A stretch of DNA of 64,000 nt, from positions 1 to 64,000 of the forward strand of contig JADZDR010000004.1 in NCBI GenBank assembly GCA_020850945.1, in the 5' to 3' direction. The notes beneath the pieces were generated by a model, which was not told the origin of the DNA, made no database searches, and was given only the letters and a program-made list of their open reading frames with translations. Origin of the DNA: Acidimicrobiia bacterium. Lineage in GTDB: Bacteria; Actinomycetota; Acidimicrobiia; UBA2766. Below, in pieces: positions 29,964 through 39,231 of the stretch. The position numbers were made by a program, and so were the translations under genes. The stretch's first letter is position 1; each line of letters starts with the position of its first letter.

Positions 29964-31157
29964 TCAGGCTGTCGCCGTGTCGGGTGGCACCTCGGCCGCG
30001 CCCGGGATCGTGCCGGAGCCGTTCGACGTCGTGGGGCCGGGCGTGACGGCGCTCGGATCCTGCGCAGGCGCGACTGCCCGCGCGGCCGGGCCGGCATCTC
30101 CGGCGGGCATCCCGAAGCCGTGGAAGACCAGTTCTGTGCGTCCGAGCAGGACTCGGTCGCCGTGGGTGAGGTCGACCTCGTCTATGCGCCGGCCGTTCAC
30201 CCACGTGCCGTTGGTGGACCGCAGATCCGTGACGTGGATGCCTCCCTGGCGGGCCTCGAGACGGCAGTGGACGCGAGACACGCTCGGATCGTTGAGCACG
30301 ATGGCGTTGCGGGGATCGCGTCCCACGGTCATCACGCCGAGGAGGGCCTGCGAGCGGCCATACGGGCCGACGAGCTCGCCCACGGGTGGGCCGCTCACAC
30401 CCGGGCCCGCCGCCGTGCCCGCTGTCTCGAGCGGGGCGGGAACACCCTCCGCGAGGGCGTGGACGAGGGTGTCGTCGGCAGTCGGATAGGGCGTCGCCTC
30501 GTCTGCCGAGTGGCCGTCCGTGTTCCAGTCCGGCCCGGCCCCGAACGGATCGGGGTTCGCGTCGGCGGCGTCGGCGCCGAAGAAGGCATCGGCGGTGGCT
30601 GTCCATTCGCTCGAGCCGTGGTCGACGGCCGCGGGCTCGGGGAAGGGCGCGTCGTCCGCGACCCGTGGCCTGATCGCTCCGAGCGACGCATCGCTCCACG
30701 CGGTGTCCGGGGGCGGGGTGAGGCCGTTCGGGGCGACGCCGACAACAGGGATCGCCTCCGGAGGCGCAGGTGTGGATACGGGTGACCTGACCTCGGGGGG
30801 GTGTGCAGCCGTGAGCGGACGTTCCGGAGACACCTCCCACGTGGAATCGGCGGCTGCGGAGGGCTGCGGGTCCGTGCTTGCGGCGAACGTCTGCCAGGCG
30901 GAGTCGGGTGCCTCGAAGGCGTCCGCGGGGGACGGCGGCTCGGGGGGCGGCGGCTCGGGGGGCGGGGGGGCGGCATCGCCCCCGTACCCGGCAGGGGGGG
31001 GAGTCGGCGGTACGGCAGGGGTGTGGGCGGGCGCGTCGAACCCGGTCCCGCAGGAGCGACACCGGGGTGCTTCGGGATGGTTGAGCACCGAACATGACGG
31101 GCAGATGAGGGTCATGTCGGCGGACGGGAAATCGAACATGTCCTCGGTCGTGGACAA
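29964..31157 (-). CDS. FHA-domain protein with N-terminal zinc ribbon and Pro-rich linker
   Basis: CPSCSVLNHPEAPRCRSCG zinc ribbon; TVGRDPRNAIVLNDPSVSRVHCRLEA...DLRSTNGTWVNGRRI FHA core. Confidence 0.93.
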   Translation of the reverse strand: MSTTEDMFDFPSADMTLICPSCSVLNHPEAPRCRSCGTGFDAPAHTPAVPPTPPPAGYGGDAAPPPPEPPPPEPPSPADAFEAPDSAWQTFAASTDPQPSAAADSTWEVSPERPLTAAHPPEVRSPVSTPAPPEAIPVVGVAPNGLTPPPDTAWSDASLGAIRPRVADDAPFPEPAAVDHGSSEWTATADAFFGADAADANPDPFGAGPDWNTDGHSADEATPYPTADDTLVHALAEGVPAPLETAGTAAGPGVSGPPVGELVGPYGRSQALLGVMTVGRDPRNAIVLNDPSVSRVHCRLEARQGGIHVTDLRSTNGTWVNGRRIDEVDLTHGDRVLLGRTELVFHGFGMPAGDAGPAARAVAPAQDPSAVTPGPTTSNGSGTIPGAAEVPPDTATA

Positions 31158-31250
31158 CGGGTTGCCGGGCCCCCCGTGTGTGCCGGGGGGGCGCCACCTG
31201 CGACGATACCACTGTCCGTGGCATCGGGGACGAGCCGCGGCAGACGGCGT

Positions 31251-31880
31251 TCAATCGAGTCGGAGGCTGCGGGCGGCGGCCTCGACGACTTCGCTCAGGT
31301 AGTCGTCGATCGGCACCTCGGGCTCTTCGGTGGAGATGCCCACCCCGAGGAGGGAGGTGGAGAGGTCGGACATCACGATCCCGCCGATGAACTGGCGGGC
31401 GAACACGTAGGCGTTGCACTGGCGTGCCTCGCCGGCCTCGATGAAGTCCCTGATCCGGGCCGCGAAGTGGTTGAGGAGGTCGTCGATGACGTCGGTGATG
31501 CGCCGGTCGCCTTCGAGCAGCGTGCTCTCGGCGATGATGAGCCGGAACACGTCCGAGTCGCGGCGGGCGATCTCGACCGCCGTGTACGCGGCAGCTTCGA
31601 GGGTCTCGCGGAGTTGCAGGCCCTTGAGGAGAGGCGCTCCGAACTGCACGTAGGGCTGCAGGTGACGGAGGCCCTCGTCGATCACGGCGTCGAAGAGCTC
31701 ACGTTTGGACGGGAAGTACCGGTAGAGGAGGGCGTCGGACATCTGCACGTGCCTGGCGATCATGCGTGTTGTCGTGGCGTGGTAGCCGTGCTCGAGGAAG
31801 AGGTGCCGGGCGGCGGCGAGGATCTCGAGGCGACGACGCTCGCCCTCCGTCATCTCCATTCGCTGGGCCGGTTCGGTCAT
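31251..31880 (-). CDS. TetR/AcrR family transcriptional regulator
   Basis: RRLEILAAARHLFLEHGYHATTTRMIARHVQMSDALLYRYFPSKRELF. Confidence 0.93.
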   Translation of the reverse strand: MTEPAQRMEMTEGERRRLEILAAARHLFLEHGYHATTTRMIARHVQMSDALLYRYFPSKRELFDAVIDEGLRHLQPYVQFGAPLLKGLQLRETLEAAAYTAVEIARRDSDVFRLIIAESTLLEGDRRITDVIDDLLNHFAARIRDFIEAGEARQCNAYVFARQFIGGIVMSDLSTSLLGVGISTEEPEVPIDDYLSEVVEAAARSLRLD

Positions 31881-31980
31881 GTCGTGCGCTCACCCCGGCT
31901 GGGTGTCGGAACTGCAGCGTGAGGCCCCGCTGCCCGTAGAATCCCGGAGGGTCTCGGAACTACCTGAACAGGCATCCTAT

Positions 31981-33732
31981 ATGGCCGAGTCGGACCGGTT
32001 GGTCGGGGAGGAATCCCCGCGTGCAGGTGACCGCGGGCGTCTGCAGAGGCACCTGCTCCGCGAGCTGATCGAGGCGAACCTGCTCGGGGCGTCGATCATC
32101 GCCTTCTTCTACCTCGTGTTCCAAGTCGACGAGCTCCCGGTCGCGTCGCGTACGGCCATGCAGGTCATGGCGGGGGCGATGCTCCTCGGGTTCCTCCTCG
32201 TGCTCTACCTCTCGTACCGGATCACGAGTCCTCTTGTCACCTGGTTGCGTGCCGAGTCACCGGCGCCGCCGCCCTCGCGCCTGCAGATCGCCGTGGTCGT
32301 GCAGCCTGCCGTGCAGGCGCTGCTCGTCTTGACGCTCTGGGCCGTCGCGGCCGTGGCCTTCGCCACGGCCGAGGCACTCACGTCGGACGAGGCCGTGCCC
32401 CTGCGGTTCTTCGTGACGCTGATGGGGACCCTCATCGGAGGTGTGGCCACGGCAGCCATCACGTACCTGCGGGTCGAGCACACGTGGCGGGAGTGGATCC
32501 CGACCTTCTTCCCCGGCGTCGACGCGCCGACACGGTTGCCGCTGCCGTCGCGGGGCGGTCTCGCGTCCCGGCTCCACGTGGCCTTCGTCCTCGGGACGGT
32601 TCTTCCCCTCCTCGCCGTCGGCATGGCCGCCTCCGTCGGTCTGCGTCTCGGTACACCCGTCAACGCCACACAGATCACGTGGTTCCTGGTGATCGCCGGG
32701 ATCGTCGTCGGCGCGATCCTGTCCGTGAACATCCGTCGTTCGATCACACAGCCGATTCACCGCATCCAGGAGGCGATGGAGAAGGTGAGCCGGGGGGACC
32801 TCGCCACGATGGTCCCCGTCGACCGTGTCGACGAGCTTGGCCGGCTCGAGAGCGGCTTCAACCAGATGATGGCCGGCCTGCGCCAGCGCGAGGACCTCGA
32901 GCAGCTCCTCAACCGTCAGGTGGGCGACAAGGTCGCCGAACGCGCGATCCGGTCCGGCCCGGAGGCGGACATCGGCGGTGAGATCCGCCGTGTCACAGCG
33001 CTCTTCGTCGATCTCGTGGCCTTCTCCACCGTCGCCGAGTCGGCATCCCCGGGGGCCCTGGCTGCGCTCCTCAACGTCGTGTTCGGTGTCATCGTCGATG
33101 CTGTCGAGAGCCGGGACGGGATCGTGAACAAGTTCCAGGGCGACGCCGTCCTCGCCATTTTCGGGGCGCCGGAGAACGATCGCAAGCATGCCGAACACGC
33201 CCTCGAGGCCGCGGAGGCGATCGCGAGCGGTCTCGAGGCGGTGAACCTCGATTTCGGGATAGGGGTCTCCACGGGCGAGGTGTTCGCCGGGAACGTGGGA
33301 ACGGAGACGAGATACGAGTACACCGTGATCGGCGATCCCGTGAACGAGGCCGCCCGCCTCCAGGAGCTCACGCGCATGCTCGAGCGGCGCGTCCTCCTCT
33401 CGGGTGCGACTGCCGCCGCCGTACGCGATGCCGTGGGGGGCCGCCTCGTCTCCGCCCTCGTGCCGCTCGAGCCCGTGGTGCTGCGGGGCAAGACGGAGGC
33501 GACCGAGGTCTACAGCCTCAGCCCCGAGCTGTGGAGGGGGCCGAGTGTGGATGTCGAGTCGACAGAGCCCACCTCGGGAGAGGACGGCGGGGACGGTGCG
33601 GCATCGGGAGCCGTCCCAGGAGGCGAAGCCGGGGAGGAGAGCGCCGCGTCAGGTCTGCTCGAACTCGGGGCAGTCACGGGAGCAAATGCGCGTACCACTC
33701 CCGACAGCGTCGATGAGGGCAGCCTCGAGTGA
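31981..33732 (+). CDS. Membrane-bound class III adenylate cyclase with HAMP domain
   Basis: N-terminal TM helices; HAMP ITQPIHRIQEAMEKVSRGDLATMVPVDRVDELGRLESGFNQM; cyclase TALFVDLVAFST...NKFQGDAVLAIFG...YTVIGDPVNEAARLQ. Confidence 0.93.
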   Translation: MAESDRLVGEESPRAGDRGRLQRHLLRELIEANLLGASIIAFFYLVFQVDELPVASRTAMQVMAGAMLLGFLLVLYLSYRITSPLVTWLRAESPAPPPSRLQIAVVVQPAVQALLVLTLWAVAAVAFATAEALTSDEAVPLRFFVTLMGTLIGGVATAAITYLRVEHTWREWIPTFFPGVDAPTRLPLPSRGGLASRLHVAFVLGTVLPLLAVGMAASVGLRLGTPVNATQITWFLVIAGIVVGAILSVNIRRSITQPIHRIQEAMEKVSRGDLATMVPVDRVDELGRLESGFNQMMAGLRQREDLEQLLNRQVGDKVAERAIRSGPEADIGGEIRRVTALFVDLVAFSTVAESASPGALAALLNVVFGVIVDAVESRDGIVNKFQGDAVLAIFGAPENDRKHAEHALEAAEAIASGLEAVNLDFGIGVSTGEVFAGNVGTETRYEYTVIGDPVNEAARLQELTRMLERRVLLSGATAAAVRDAVGGRLVSALVPLEPVVLRGKTEATEVYSLSPELWRGPSVDVESTEPTSGEDGGDGAASGAVPGGEAGEESAASGLLELGAVTGANARTTPDSVDEGSLE

Positions 33733-33879
33733 CCCCGTCTCGACGCTGCGCCGGTAGCGTCGGCCTCGCTCCACGCACAGGACGGTGTCCGTTCCGCACA
33801 CCGCGACGACGCCCGTGGCACAGAGCGCCTCACGTTGGGTGCGGTTGCTCCGCCGGGCACACTGTGCCAGAAACCACAC
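33649..33879 (-). CDS. Possible Cys-rich 76-aa protein overlapping the 3' end of the cyclase gene
   Basis: ORF MWFLAQCARRSNRTQREALCATGVVAVCGTDTVLCVERGRRYRRSVETGSLEAALIDAVGSGTRICSRDCPEFEQT, 16 bp after the lipoprotein stop on the same strand. Confidence 0.35.
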   Translation of the reverse strand: MWFLAQCARRSNRTQREALCATGVVAVCGTDTVLCVERGRRYRRSVETGSLEAALIDAVGSGTRICSRDCPEFEQT

Positions 33880-33895
33880 GACGGAGATCAGGGCG

Positions 33896-34567
33896 TCATG
33901 TGTCGCCGGCTGCCTTCACCTTCGTGACGGCGGTGGAGAGGGCGGCGTCGAGAACGTCGCGCGCCACGGGCGGCTCGCCCAAGTTCGCACTGCTCACCAC
34001 GACCACGATGTTGCCGGACTGCGCGACCAGCATGTCGGACGTGTACCTGCGCCCACTGCTGTCGGTGTCGGAGATCTCGGCCGCGTCCGCCCGGTCTCCG
34101 ACGTCGGGCGCGTCGCCAGCTCGGACGGTGGCCTTCGGCGTGCCGGCGTCACCTGTTTCGCAGGCATCCACCGCGGCCGAGAACTCCTCCATGAATGCGG
34201 CCGCTTCCGTGGCGTCTGTGTACACGAGCAGGTTCTCGAGTACGAGGTTCTCCTCCGGGTTCCCGTGGGCGATGGCGAGACGTCCGGCCGGTGGGGCGAG
34301 CTCGAGGATGTCCTGGCCGCAGAGGTCGAACTTGCCGAAGGAGACCTCTGCCACCTTCGCGAAGTCGCCGGGGAGGTCCGATCCCGAGAGGAGGGCGGAT
34401 TCCAGGTCCGCGACCTGAGGGGCCACTGCTTCGTCGCCGATGCTCGTCGGTGTCGACGCCGCCTTGCCCGCATCGGGGGAGCTGCACGCGCCGAGGCCGG
34501 CAAGGACGAGGAGCGCGGCGGCGAGGCTCGTCGTGGTGGCGAGGCGCCTCGACCGGGCACCTCTCAC
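33896..34567 (-). CDS. Putative lipoprotein
   Basis: LAAALLVLAGLGACSS lipobox; overlaps YqeY-like stop. Confidence 0.75.
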   Translation of the reverse strand: MRGARSRRLATTTSLAAALLVLAGLGACSSPDAGKAASTPTSIGDEAVAPQVADLESALLSGSDLPGDFAKVAEVSFGKFDLCGQDILELAPPAGRLAIAHGNPEENLVLENLLVYTDATEAAAFMEEFSAAVDACETGDAGTPKATVRAGDAPDVGDRADAAEISDTDSSGRRYTSDMLVAQSGNIVVVVSSANLGEPPVARDVLDAALSTAVTKVKAAGDT

Positions 34568-35022
34568 GCCGAGCCCAGGCGTTCGTTCACGAGCCTCTTG
34601 ACGAGCGCGGGATCGACGACATCGCGGTGCTCCTTCATGATCACACCTGTGATCCGTCCCGCCAGCTTGGGGTCGGAACCGATCTCTGCCACGGCGTCGT
34701 CGACGAGGGCGGCCGTGGCGGCCTCGTCCAGCGTCTGCGGGAGCCAGCGGGACAGGCAGTCGATCTCGGCCCGCAGCTTGGTCGCATGCTCGATCCCGCG
34801 GTCACCGAGCCCCTCGTAGGTCTCGAGGCTCTTGCGCAGGGTCTTGACGTAGGCGGCGATGACGCGCCGGTGGAACGCGTCCCCGTCGTCCCCGTCGAAA
34901 TCGGGGGCGGTCTTCGCCTTCTGGATCTCGGTGCGCACACCGCGGATCGCGTCGAGGGTGGTCTTGTCCTTCGAGCGCATCGCATCCGTCAGTGCCGCCT
35001 GGAGCTCGTCTGCGGTCGACAC
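34564..35022 (-). CDS. GatB/YqeY domain protein
   Basis: LQAALTDAMRSKDKTTLDAIRGVRTEIQKAK...ITGVIMKEHRDVVDPALVKRLVNERL. Confidence 0.85.
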   Translation of the reverse strand: MSTADELQAALTDAMRSKDKTTLDAIRGVRTEIQKAKTAPDFDGDDGDAFHRRVIAAYVKTLRKSLETYEGLGDRGIEHATKLRAEIDCLSRWLPQTLDEAATAALVDDAVAEIGSDPKLAGRITGVIMKEHRDVVDPALVKRLVNERLGSA

Positions 35023-35053
35023 GCGGAGAACGCTACCAACACGCCCACCCCCC

Positions 35054-35095
35054 GTTGGGTGCGGTTTGTTGCGCTGGCGCAACAAACCGCCCAAC
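35054..35095. repeat. Near-perfect palindrome (14-bp arms, 2-nt loop, plus outer GTTGG/CCAAC)
   Basis: GTTGG-gt-GCGGTTTGTTGCGC-tg-GCGCAACAAACCGC-CCAAC between divergent genes. Confidence 0.93.
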
Positions 35096-35123
35096 CGTCG
35101 AGCGCGGTCCTACCCTCGTCGGG

Positions 35124-35888
35124 ATGAGCGGCACCTTCGATCTGAGCGGGCACGTTGCCGTGGTGACGGGCGGGAACAGCGGGATCGGGGCCGGCTTCGC
35201 ACGTGGTCTGGCCCGCGCTGGTGCGTCGGTGGCCGTCTGGGGGAGAACAGCCACCCGCAACGACGCAGTGGCGTCCGAGCTGCGCGAGCTCGGCGGGGAG
35301 GGTGCCGGCGTCGTGTGTGACGTGACGTCCGAGGACGACGTGGTGCAGGCGACAGAGGTGACGCTCGAGCGGTACGGCCGCATCGACTCCTGCTTCGCGA
35401 ATGCGGGAGGAGGGGACCTCAGCCCGTTGCTGGGCACCAGTGTCGAGCAGTGGGACAGGGTCCTACGGCTAGACCTCACGTCCGTCTTCCTCACGTTCAG
35501 GGAGGTGGCCCGACACATGGTGGCACGGGGTGGTGGGGGTCGACTCGTGGCGACGTCGTCGATCGGCACGATCTTCGGCATGCCGCGCCAGTCGTCGTAC
35601 TCAGCGGCGAAAGCCGGGGTCGACGCCCTCGTCAGATCCCTCGCCGTCGAGCTCGCCCGCCACGCCATCCGCGTGAACTCGGTCCTCGCCGGCTGGGTCG
35701 ACACGCCCATGACGGCACCGTTCCTCACGTGGGAGAAGTTCGACGAGGCGATCGTGGCGCGGACCCCGGTGCGGCGCTGGGGGCGGCCCGAGGACTTCGA
35801 AGGCATCGCCGTCTACCTCGCGTCTCCGGCATCGGAGTTCATGACGGGTGAGACCCTGCGCCTCGACGGGGGCTACTCGGTCTTCTGA
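35124..35888 (+). CDS. Short-chain dehydrogenase/reductase
   Basis: VAVVTGGNSGIGAGFARGLA, NAGGG, YSAAKAGVDALVRSLAVELA, SEFMTGETLRLDGGYSVF. Confidence 0.94.
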   Translation: MSGTFDLSGHVAVVTGGNSGIGAGFARGLARAGASVAVWGRTATRNDAVASELRELGGEGAGVVCDVTSEDDVVQATEVTLERYGRIDSCFANAGGGDLSPLLGTSVEQWDRVLRLDLTSVFLTFREVARHMVARGGGGRLVATSSIGTIFGMPRQSSYSAAKAGVDALVRSLAVELARHAIRVNSVLAGWVDTPMTAPFLTWEKFDEAIVARTPVRRWGRPEDFEGIAVYLASPASEFMTGETLRLDGGYSVF

Positions 35889-36304
35889 CGCCGCAGCATG
35901 TTCGTGCCGGTACCTTCCACGATGAGGCGGCCTTCGGTGTCGGTGACGGCAGCACGGGCGAAGGCGACCGCGCGACCGAGACGCGTGACTTCCCCGCGCA
36001 CGTGCAGCTCCTGGCCGTGGCGGGCACCTCGCAGGTACTGCATGTTCATGTCGAGGAGCGATCCGCTCTCCCCCCGGTCGAGGGACGCGAGGGTCGCGAA
36101 CGTCATGGCGGCGTCGACGACCGCGCCGAAGACGCCACCCTGCACGGGACCGTTGGGGTTGCAGGCCCGCTCGGTCGGCACCCACGTCCCCTCCACCCAG
36201 CCGAGTCCTCCGTCACCCACGCCGTATCGATCGAGGTCGAGGCCGAGCTCCCCGAGCAGCGGCATGCCGCCGTCACCCAACCAGCGATCCATGTTGCGCG
36301 GCAT
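35873..36304 (-). CDS. PaaI-type hotdog thioesterase
   Basis: NPNGPVQGGVFGAVVDAAMTFATLASL...DMNMQYLRGARHGQELHVRGEVTRLGR. Confidence 0.85.
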   Translation of the reverse strand: MPRNMDRWLGDGGMPLLGELGLDLDRYGVGDGGLGWVEGTWVPTERACNPNGPVQGGVFGAVVDAAMTFATLASLDRGESGSLLDMNMQYLRGARHGQELHVRGEVTRLGRAVAFARAAVTDTEGRLIVEGTGTNMLRRQKTE

Positions 36305-36368
36305 TTCCTGCTGCCCCCTTCGCATGTGCCAGAGTTCCCTGCAGGACCACGAGACTACGGGGGGACGT

Positions 36369-37319
36369 GTGGCACGCCCATGTCGGTTCGGTATCCAGCT
36401 GTCCACGTTGCCCGCTGACGGCTGGGTGGAGCGCGTGCGCAGCATCGAGTCACTCGGCTACTCGACGTTGTTCCTCCCCGACCATTTCGGTCCGCAGCTC
36501 GACCCCACTGTGGCGATGACCGCCGTGGCAGCCGTGACCGAGACCCTCAACGTCGGCTCCCTCGTCTACGGGATCGACTACCGCCACCCCGTCGTCTACG
36601 CGAAGCAGGCCGCGACCCTCCATCTCCTGTCGGGTGGCCGGCACGAGTTCGGTCTCGGGGCGGGCTGGATGCAGTCGGACTACGACGAAGCCGGCATCGG
36701 ATTCGACGAGCCCGGCGTGCGCGTGTCCCGCCTCGCCGAGGCCCTCACGTTGATCAGGTCGATGTGGACCGAGGAGAGGACCACGTTCGAGGGAGAGCAC
36801 TTCCGCGTGACGGACATCGCCTCCGCCGCCCGTCTTCCGGCAGGGAAGCGGCCACGCATCGTCGTGGGTGGGGGCGGGCGCCGCCTCCTCAGCGTCGCCG
36901 CGGCACAGGCCGACATCGTGGGGATCAACCCGGCTCTGCCCCACGGCCGGGTCGTTGCCGAGACGCCGAGCGACCTGACCCCCGATCGCGTGGCGGAGAA
37001 GGTCGGCTGGGTGCGCGATGCGGCCCGGGCCGCAGGGCGGGACCCCGACGACATCGAGTTGAGCTCACTCTCGTTCATGGTTTCGATCACCGACCAGGGT
37101 GCAACAGTGCGGGACGGAATCGCGCAGGGCCTCGGCATGTCGGGGGGCGAGGTGGAGTGCTGCCCCCTCTTCATCGTGGGAACGGCCGAGGAGATCCGTG
37201 ATCAGCTCGTGCGCCGCCGCGAGCTCTTCGGTATCAGCTACGTCGTGATCTCGACCGAGGATCCCGCCCTCATCGAGGCGTTCGCCGAAATCGCGGTCCG
37301 GCCGCTCACGGGCACCTAG
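36369..37319 (+). CDS. LLM-class F420-dependent oxidoreductase
   Basis: CRFGIQLSTLP...YSTLFLPDHFGPQLDPTVAMTAVAAVTETLNVGSLVYGIDYRHPVVYAKQAATL...GAGWMQSDY. Confidence 0.9.
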   Translation: MARPCRFGIQLSTLPADGWVERVRSIESLGYSTLFLPDHFGPQLDPTVAMTAVAAVTETLNVGSLVYGIDYRHPVVYAKQAATLHLLSGGRHEFGLGAGWMQSDYDEAGIGFDEPGVRVSRLAEALTLIRSMWTEERTTFEGEHFRVTDIASAARLPAGKRPRIVVGGGGRRLLSVAAAQADIVGINPALPHGRVVAETPSDLTPDRVAEKVGWVRDAARAAGRDPDDIELSSLSFMVSITDQGATVRDGIAQGLGMSGGEVECCPLFIVGTAEEIRDQLVRRRELFGISYVVISTEDPALIEAFAEIAVRPLTGT

Positions 37320-37375
37320 ATCTCCCGACGTCACCCAGCATGTCTCTGCACTGTCGATGCAAGTAATCTTCGAGG

Positions 37376-38059
37376 GTGGTGTCGCATACGGACGTAGCGA
37401 TCGATCGCGCAGGGGACGGCAACGACGTCTCCGAGACGGACCGAGACGCGGGCGCGGCGCGCCGGCGGCGTGCGGCCCTGCTCGTCGTCTGTGCGGTCCT
37501 CGCGTTCAAGGGGGCCCTCACCTTCCAGCAGCTCGGGGCGTTCGTGGCGATGAAAGCGGTGGGCTGCGCGGACGCGTCGCTCCACATCGGGTTCGGGCCC
37601 GGCTCACCGCAGGCACGGGGCATGGAGTCGTGCACCGACACACAGATCTACGTGGCTGCCTCGATCGGGCTCGTCGCCGGCCTCGCCCTTGCCGTTCCCC
37701 TCCTGGTGGCGTTCGCGTCGGGACGGGGCCCACGCCGGCGGCCCCTCGCCCTGTTCCTCTACCTGCTCGCCGTCGGGTCGCTCGCCGAGGTCCTGAGTGG
37801 CACCGTGGTCTTCGGTGTCTTCGGCAGGTTCGAGGCGGCCGAGCTGATCGCCGCCGGCGTGCCCGCGTGGACCATCGTCGCAGGCGGAGTCGCCATCGGT
37901 CTCGCTCTCGCCCGACCTGTGCACGTGACCGCTCCCCAACTCGCCGACCTTGCCGGCCGCCCCGCCCACCATCGCCACATCTTCCAGAAGGCGGTCTGGT
38001 TCAAGCTCACGTTCGGTGTGGCGATCCTCTCGACCATGCGTGTCGTGCTCAGCCCCTGA
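37376..38059 (+). CDS. Hypothetical multi-TM membrane protein
   Basis: Hydrophobic segments ALLVVCAVLAFKGAL, IYVAASIGLVAGLALAVPLLVAF, PLALFLYLLAVGSLAEVLSGTVVFGVFG. Confidence 0.65.
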   Translation: MVSHTDVAIDRAGDGNDVSETDRDAGAARRRRAALLVVCAVLAFKGALTFQQLGAFVAMKAVGCADASLHIGFGPGSPQARGMESCTDTQIYVAASIGLVAGLALAVPLLVAFASGRGPRRRPLALFLYLLAVGSLAEVLSGTVVFGVFGRFEAAELIAAGVPAWTIVAGGVAIGLALARPVHVTAPQLADLAGRPAHHRHIFQKAVWFKLTFGVAILSTMRVVLSP

Positions 38060-39128
38060 GGCCGAGCAGCGCGTCACGTATCGCAGCCGCCAGCTCGTCG
38101 CCGGCACGCCGAGGCGTGCGCCCGAGGCCGACGGCGTTCACCCAGCCGTGCACGAGCCCGCTGTGCCGGCGCAGAGTCGTGGGCACACCGGCCTTGTCGA
38201 GCCGCGCGGCATACTCCTCTCCCTCGTCCCGCAGCACGTCGAAGCCGGCAGTTGTCACGTATGCAGGCGGTAGGCCGGACAGGTCCGGGGCGAGGATCGG
38301 GGAACACCGCGGGTCCGTGCCGTCCGCCTCGCCGATGTAGTGGTGCCGGTACCAGTCCATCTGCGCCTCCGTGAGGAAGTAGCCCTCGCTGAAGAGTCGG
38401 TAGGAGCGGCGTTTCGTGGACAGGTCCGTGACGGGGTAGATGAGCACCTGGAGGGCAGGGGCGGGCCCGCCCGCGGCCGCGGTTGTCTGCGCTACGCACG
38501 CGGCCAGGTTCCCGCCGGCACTGTCACCGGCCACGGCGATCCGCGTCGGATCCACATCGATGGTGGCAGCGGCCTGCACCGCCCAGCGGAATGCGGTCAC
38601 GGCATCCTCGACTGCGGCGGGGAAGGGATGTTCCGGCGCGAGGCGGTAGTCGACAGCGAGCACGACGAAGCCGGTCTCGCGTGCGAGGAAGCGGCAGACG
38701 GGGTCGTGCGTCTCGAGGTCACCCACGACCCAGCCGCCACCGTGGTAGTAGACGACGAGGGGGATCGGCGGACCGGGTAGGGCCGAGGGCACGTAGAGCC
38801 GGGCACGGATCTCGCCACCGGGGCGGGGGATCGCGACGTCCTCCGCCTCGACACCGGGTGTGCGCAACCCCGAGAAGAGGCGGGCTTCACGGCGGATCAC
38901 CTCCCTCGCGTCGGGGGGCTCCTGGCATTCGAAGGACTCCCCGGGCACGAGGCCGAGAAGCCGCAGGCTGAGTGCGATCTCCGGTGCGAGCTCGAGGCCG
39001 TCACAGCGGATCGGACCGCCCGCCCCGAACTGCTGCACGCGGGTGGGGAGCGCAGCAAGTCCCCGCAGGGCGGTGGTGCCCGCGCCGTACGCCAGGCTCG
39101 CCAGAATCTCCGAGATCGGGCTCAACAC
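38049..39128 (-). CDS. Alpha/beta hydrolase, HSL (lipase/esterase) family
   Basis: VVYYHGGGWVVGDLETHD, VAGDSAGGNLAACVA, GLVHGW. Confidence 0.93.
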   Translation of the reverse strand: MLSPISEILASLAYGAGTTALRGLAALPTRVQQFGAGGPIRCDGLELAPEIALSLRLLGLVPGESFECQEPPDAREVIRREARLFSGLRTPGVEAEDVAIPRPGGEIRARLYVPSALPGPPIPLVVYYHGGGWVVGDLETHDPVCRFLARETGFVVLAVDYRLAPEHPFPAAVEDAVTAFRWAVQAAATIDVDPTRIAVAGDSAGGNLAACVAQTTAAAGGPAPALQVLIYPVTDLSTKRRSYRLFSEGYFLTEAQMDWYRHHYIGEADGTDPRCSPILAPDLSGLPPAYVTTAGFDVLRDEGEEYAARLDKAGVPTTLRRHSGLVHGWVNAVGLGRTPRRAGDELAAAIRDALLGLRG

Positions 39129-39231
39129 ACCTCCCGCCGGCCACGGTTCGCGCCCTTTCAGGCGACGCCTAGCCTGCACGCGGAGATGCAGTGAGTTCCA
39201 GCCGGGCACAGCTGGGCGGCGAGGAGAGACC

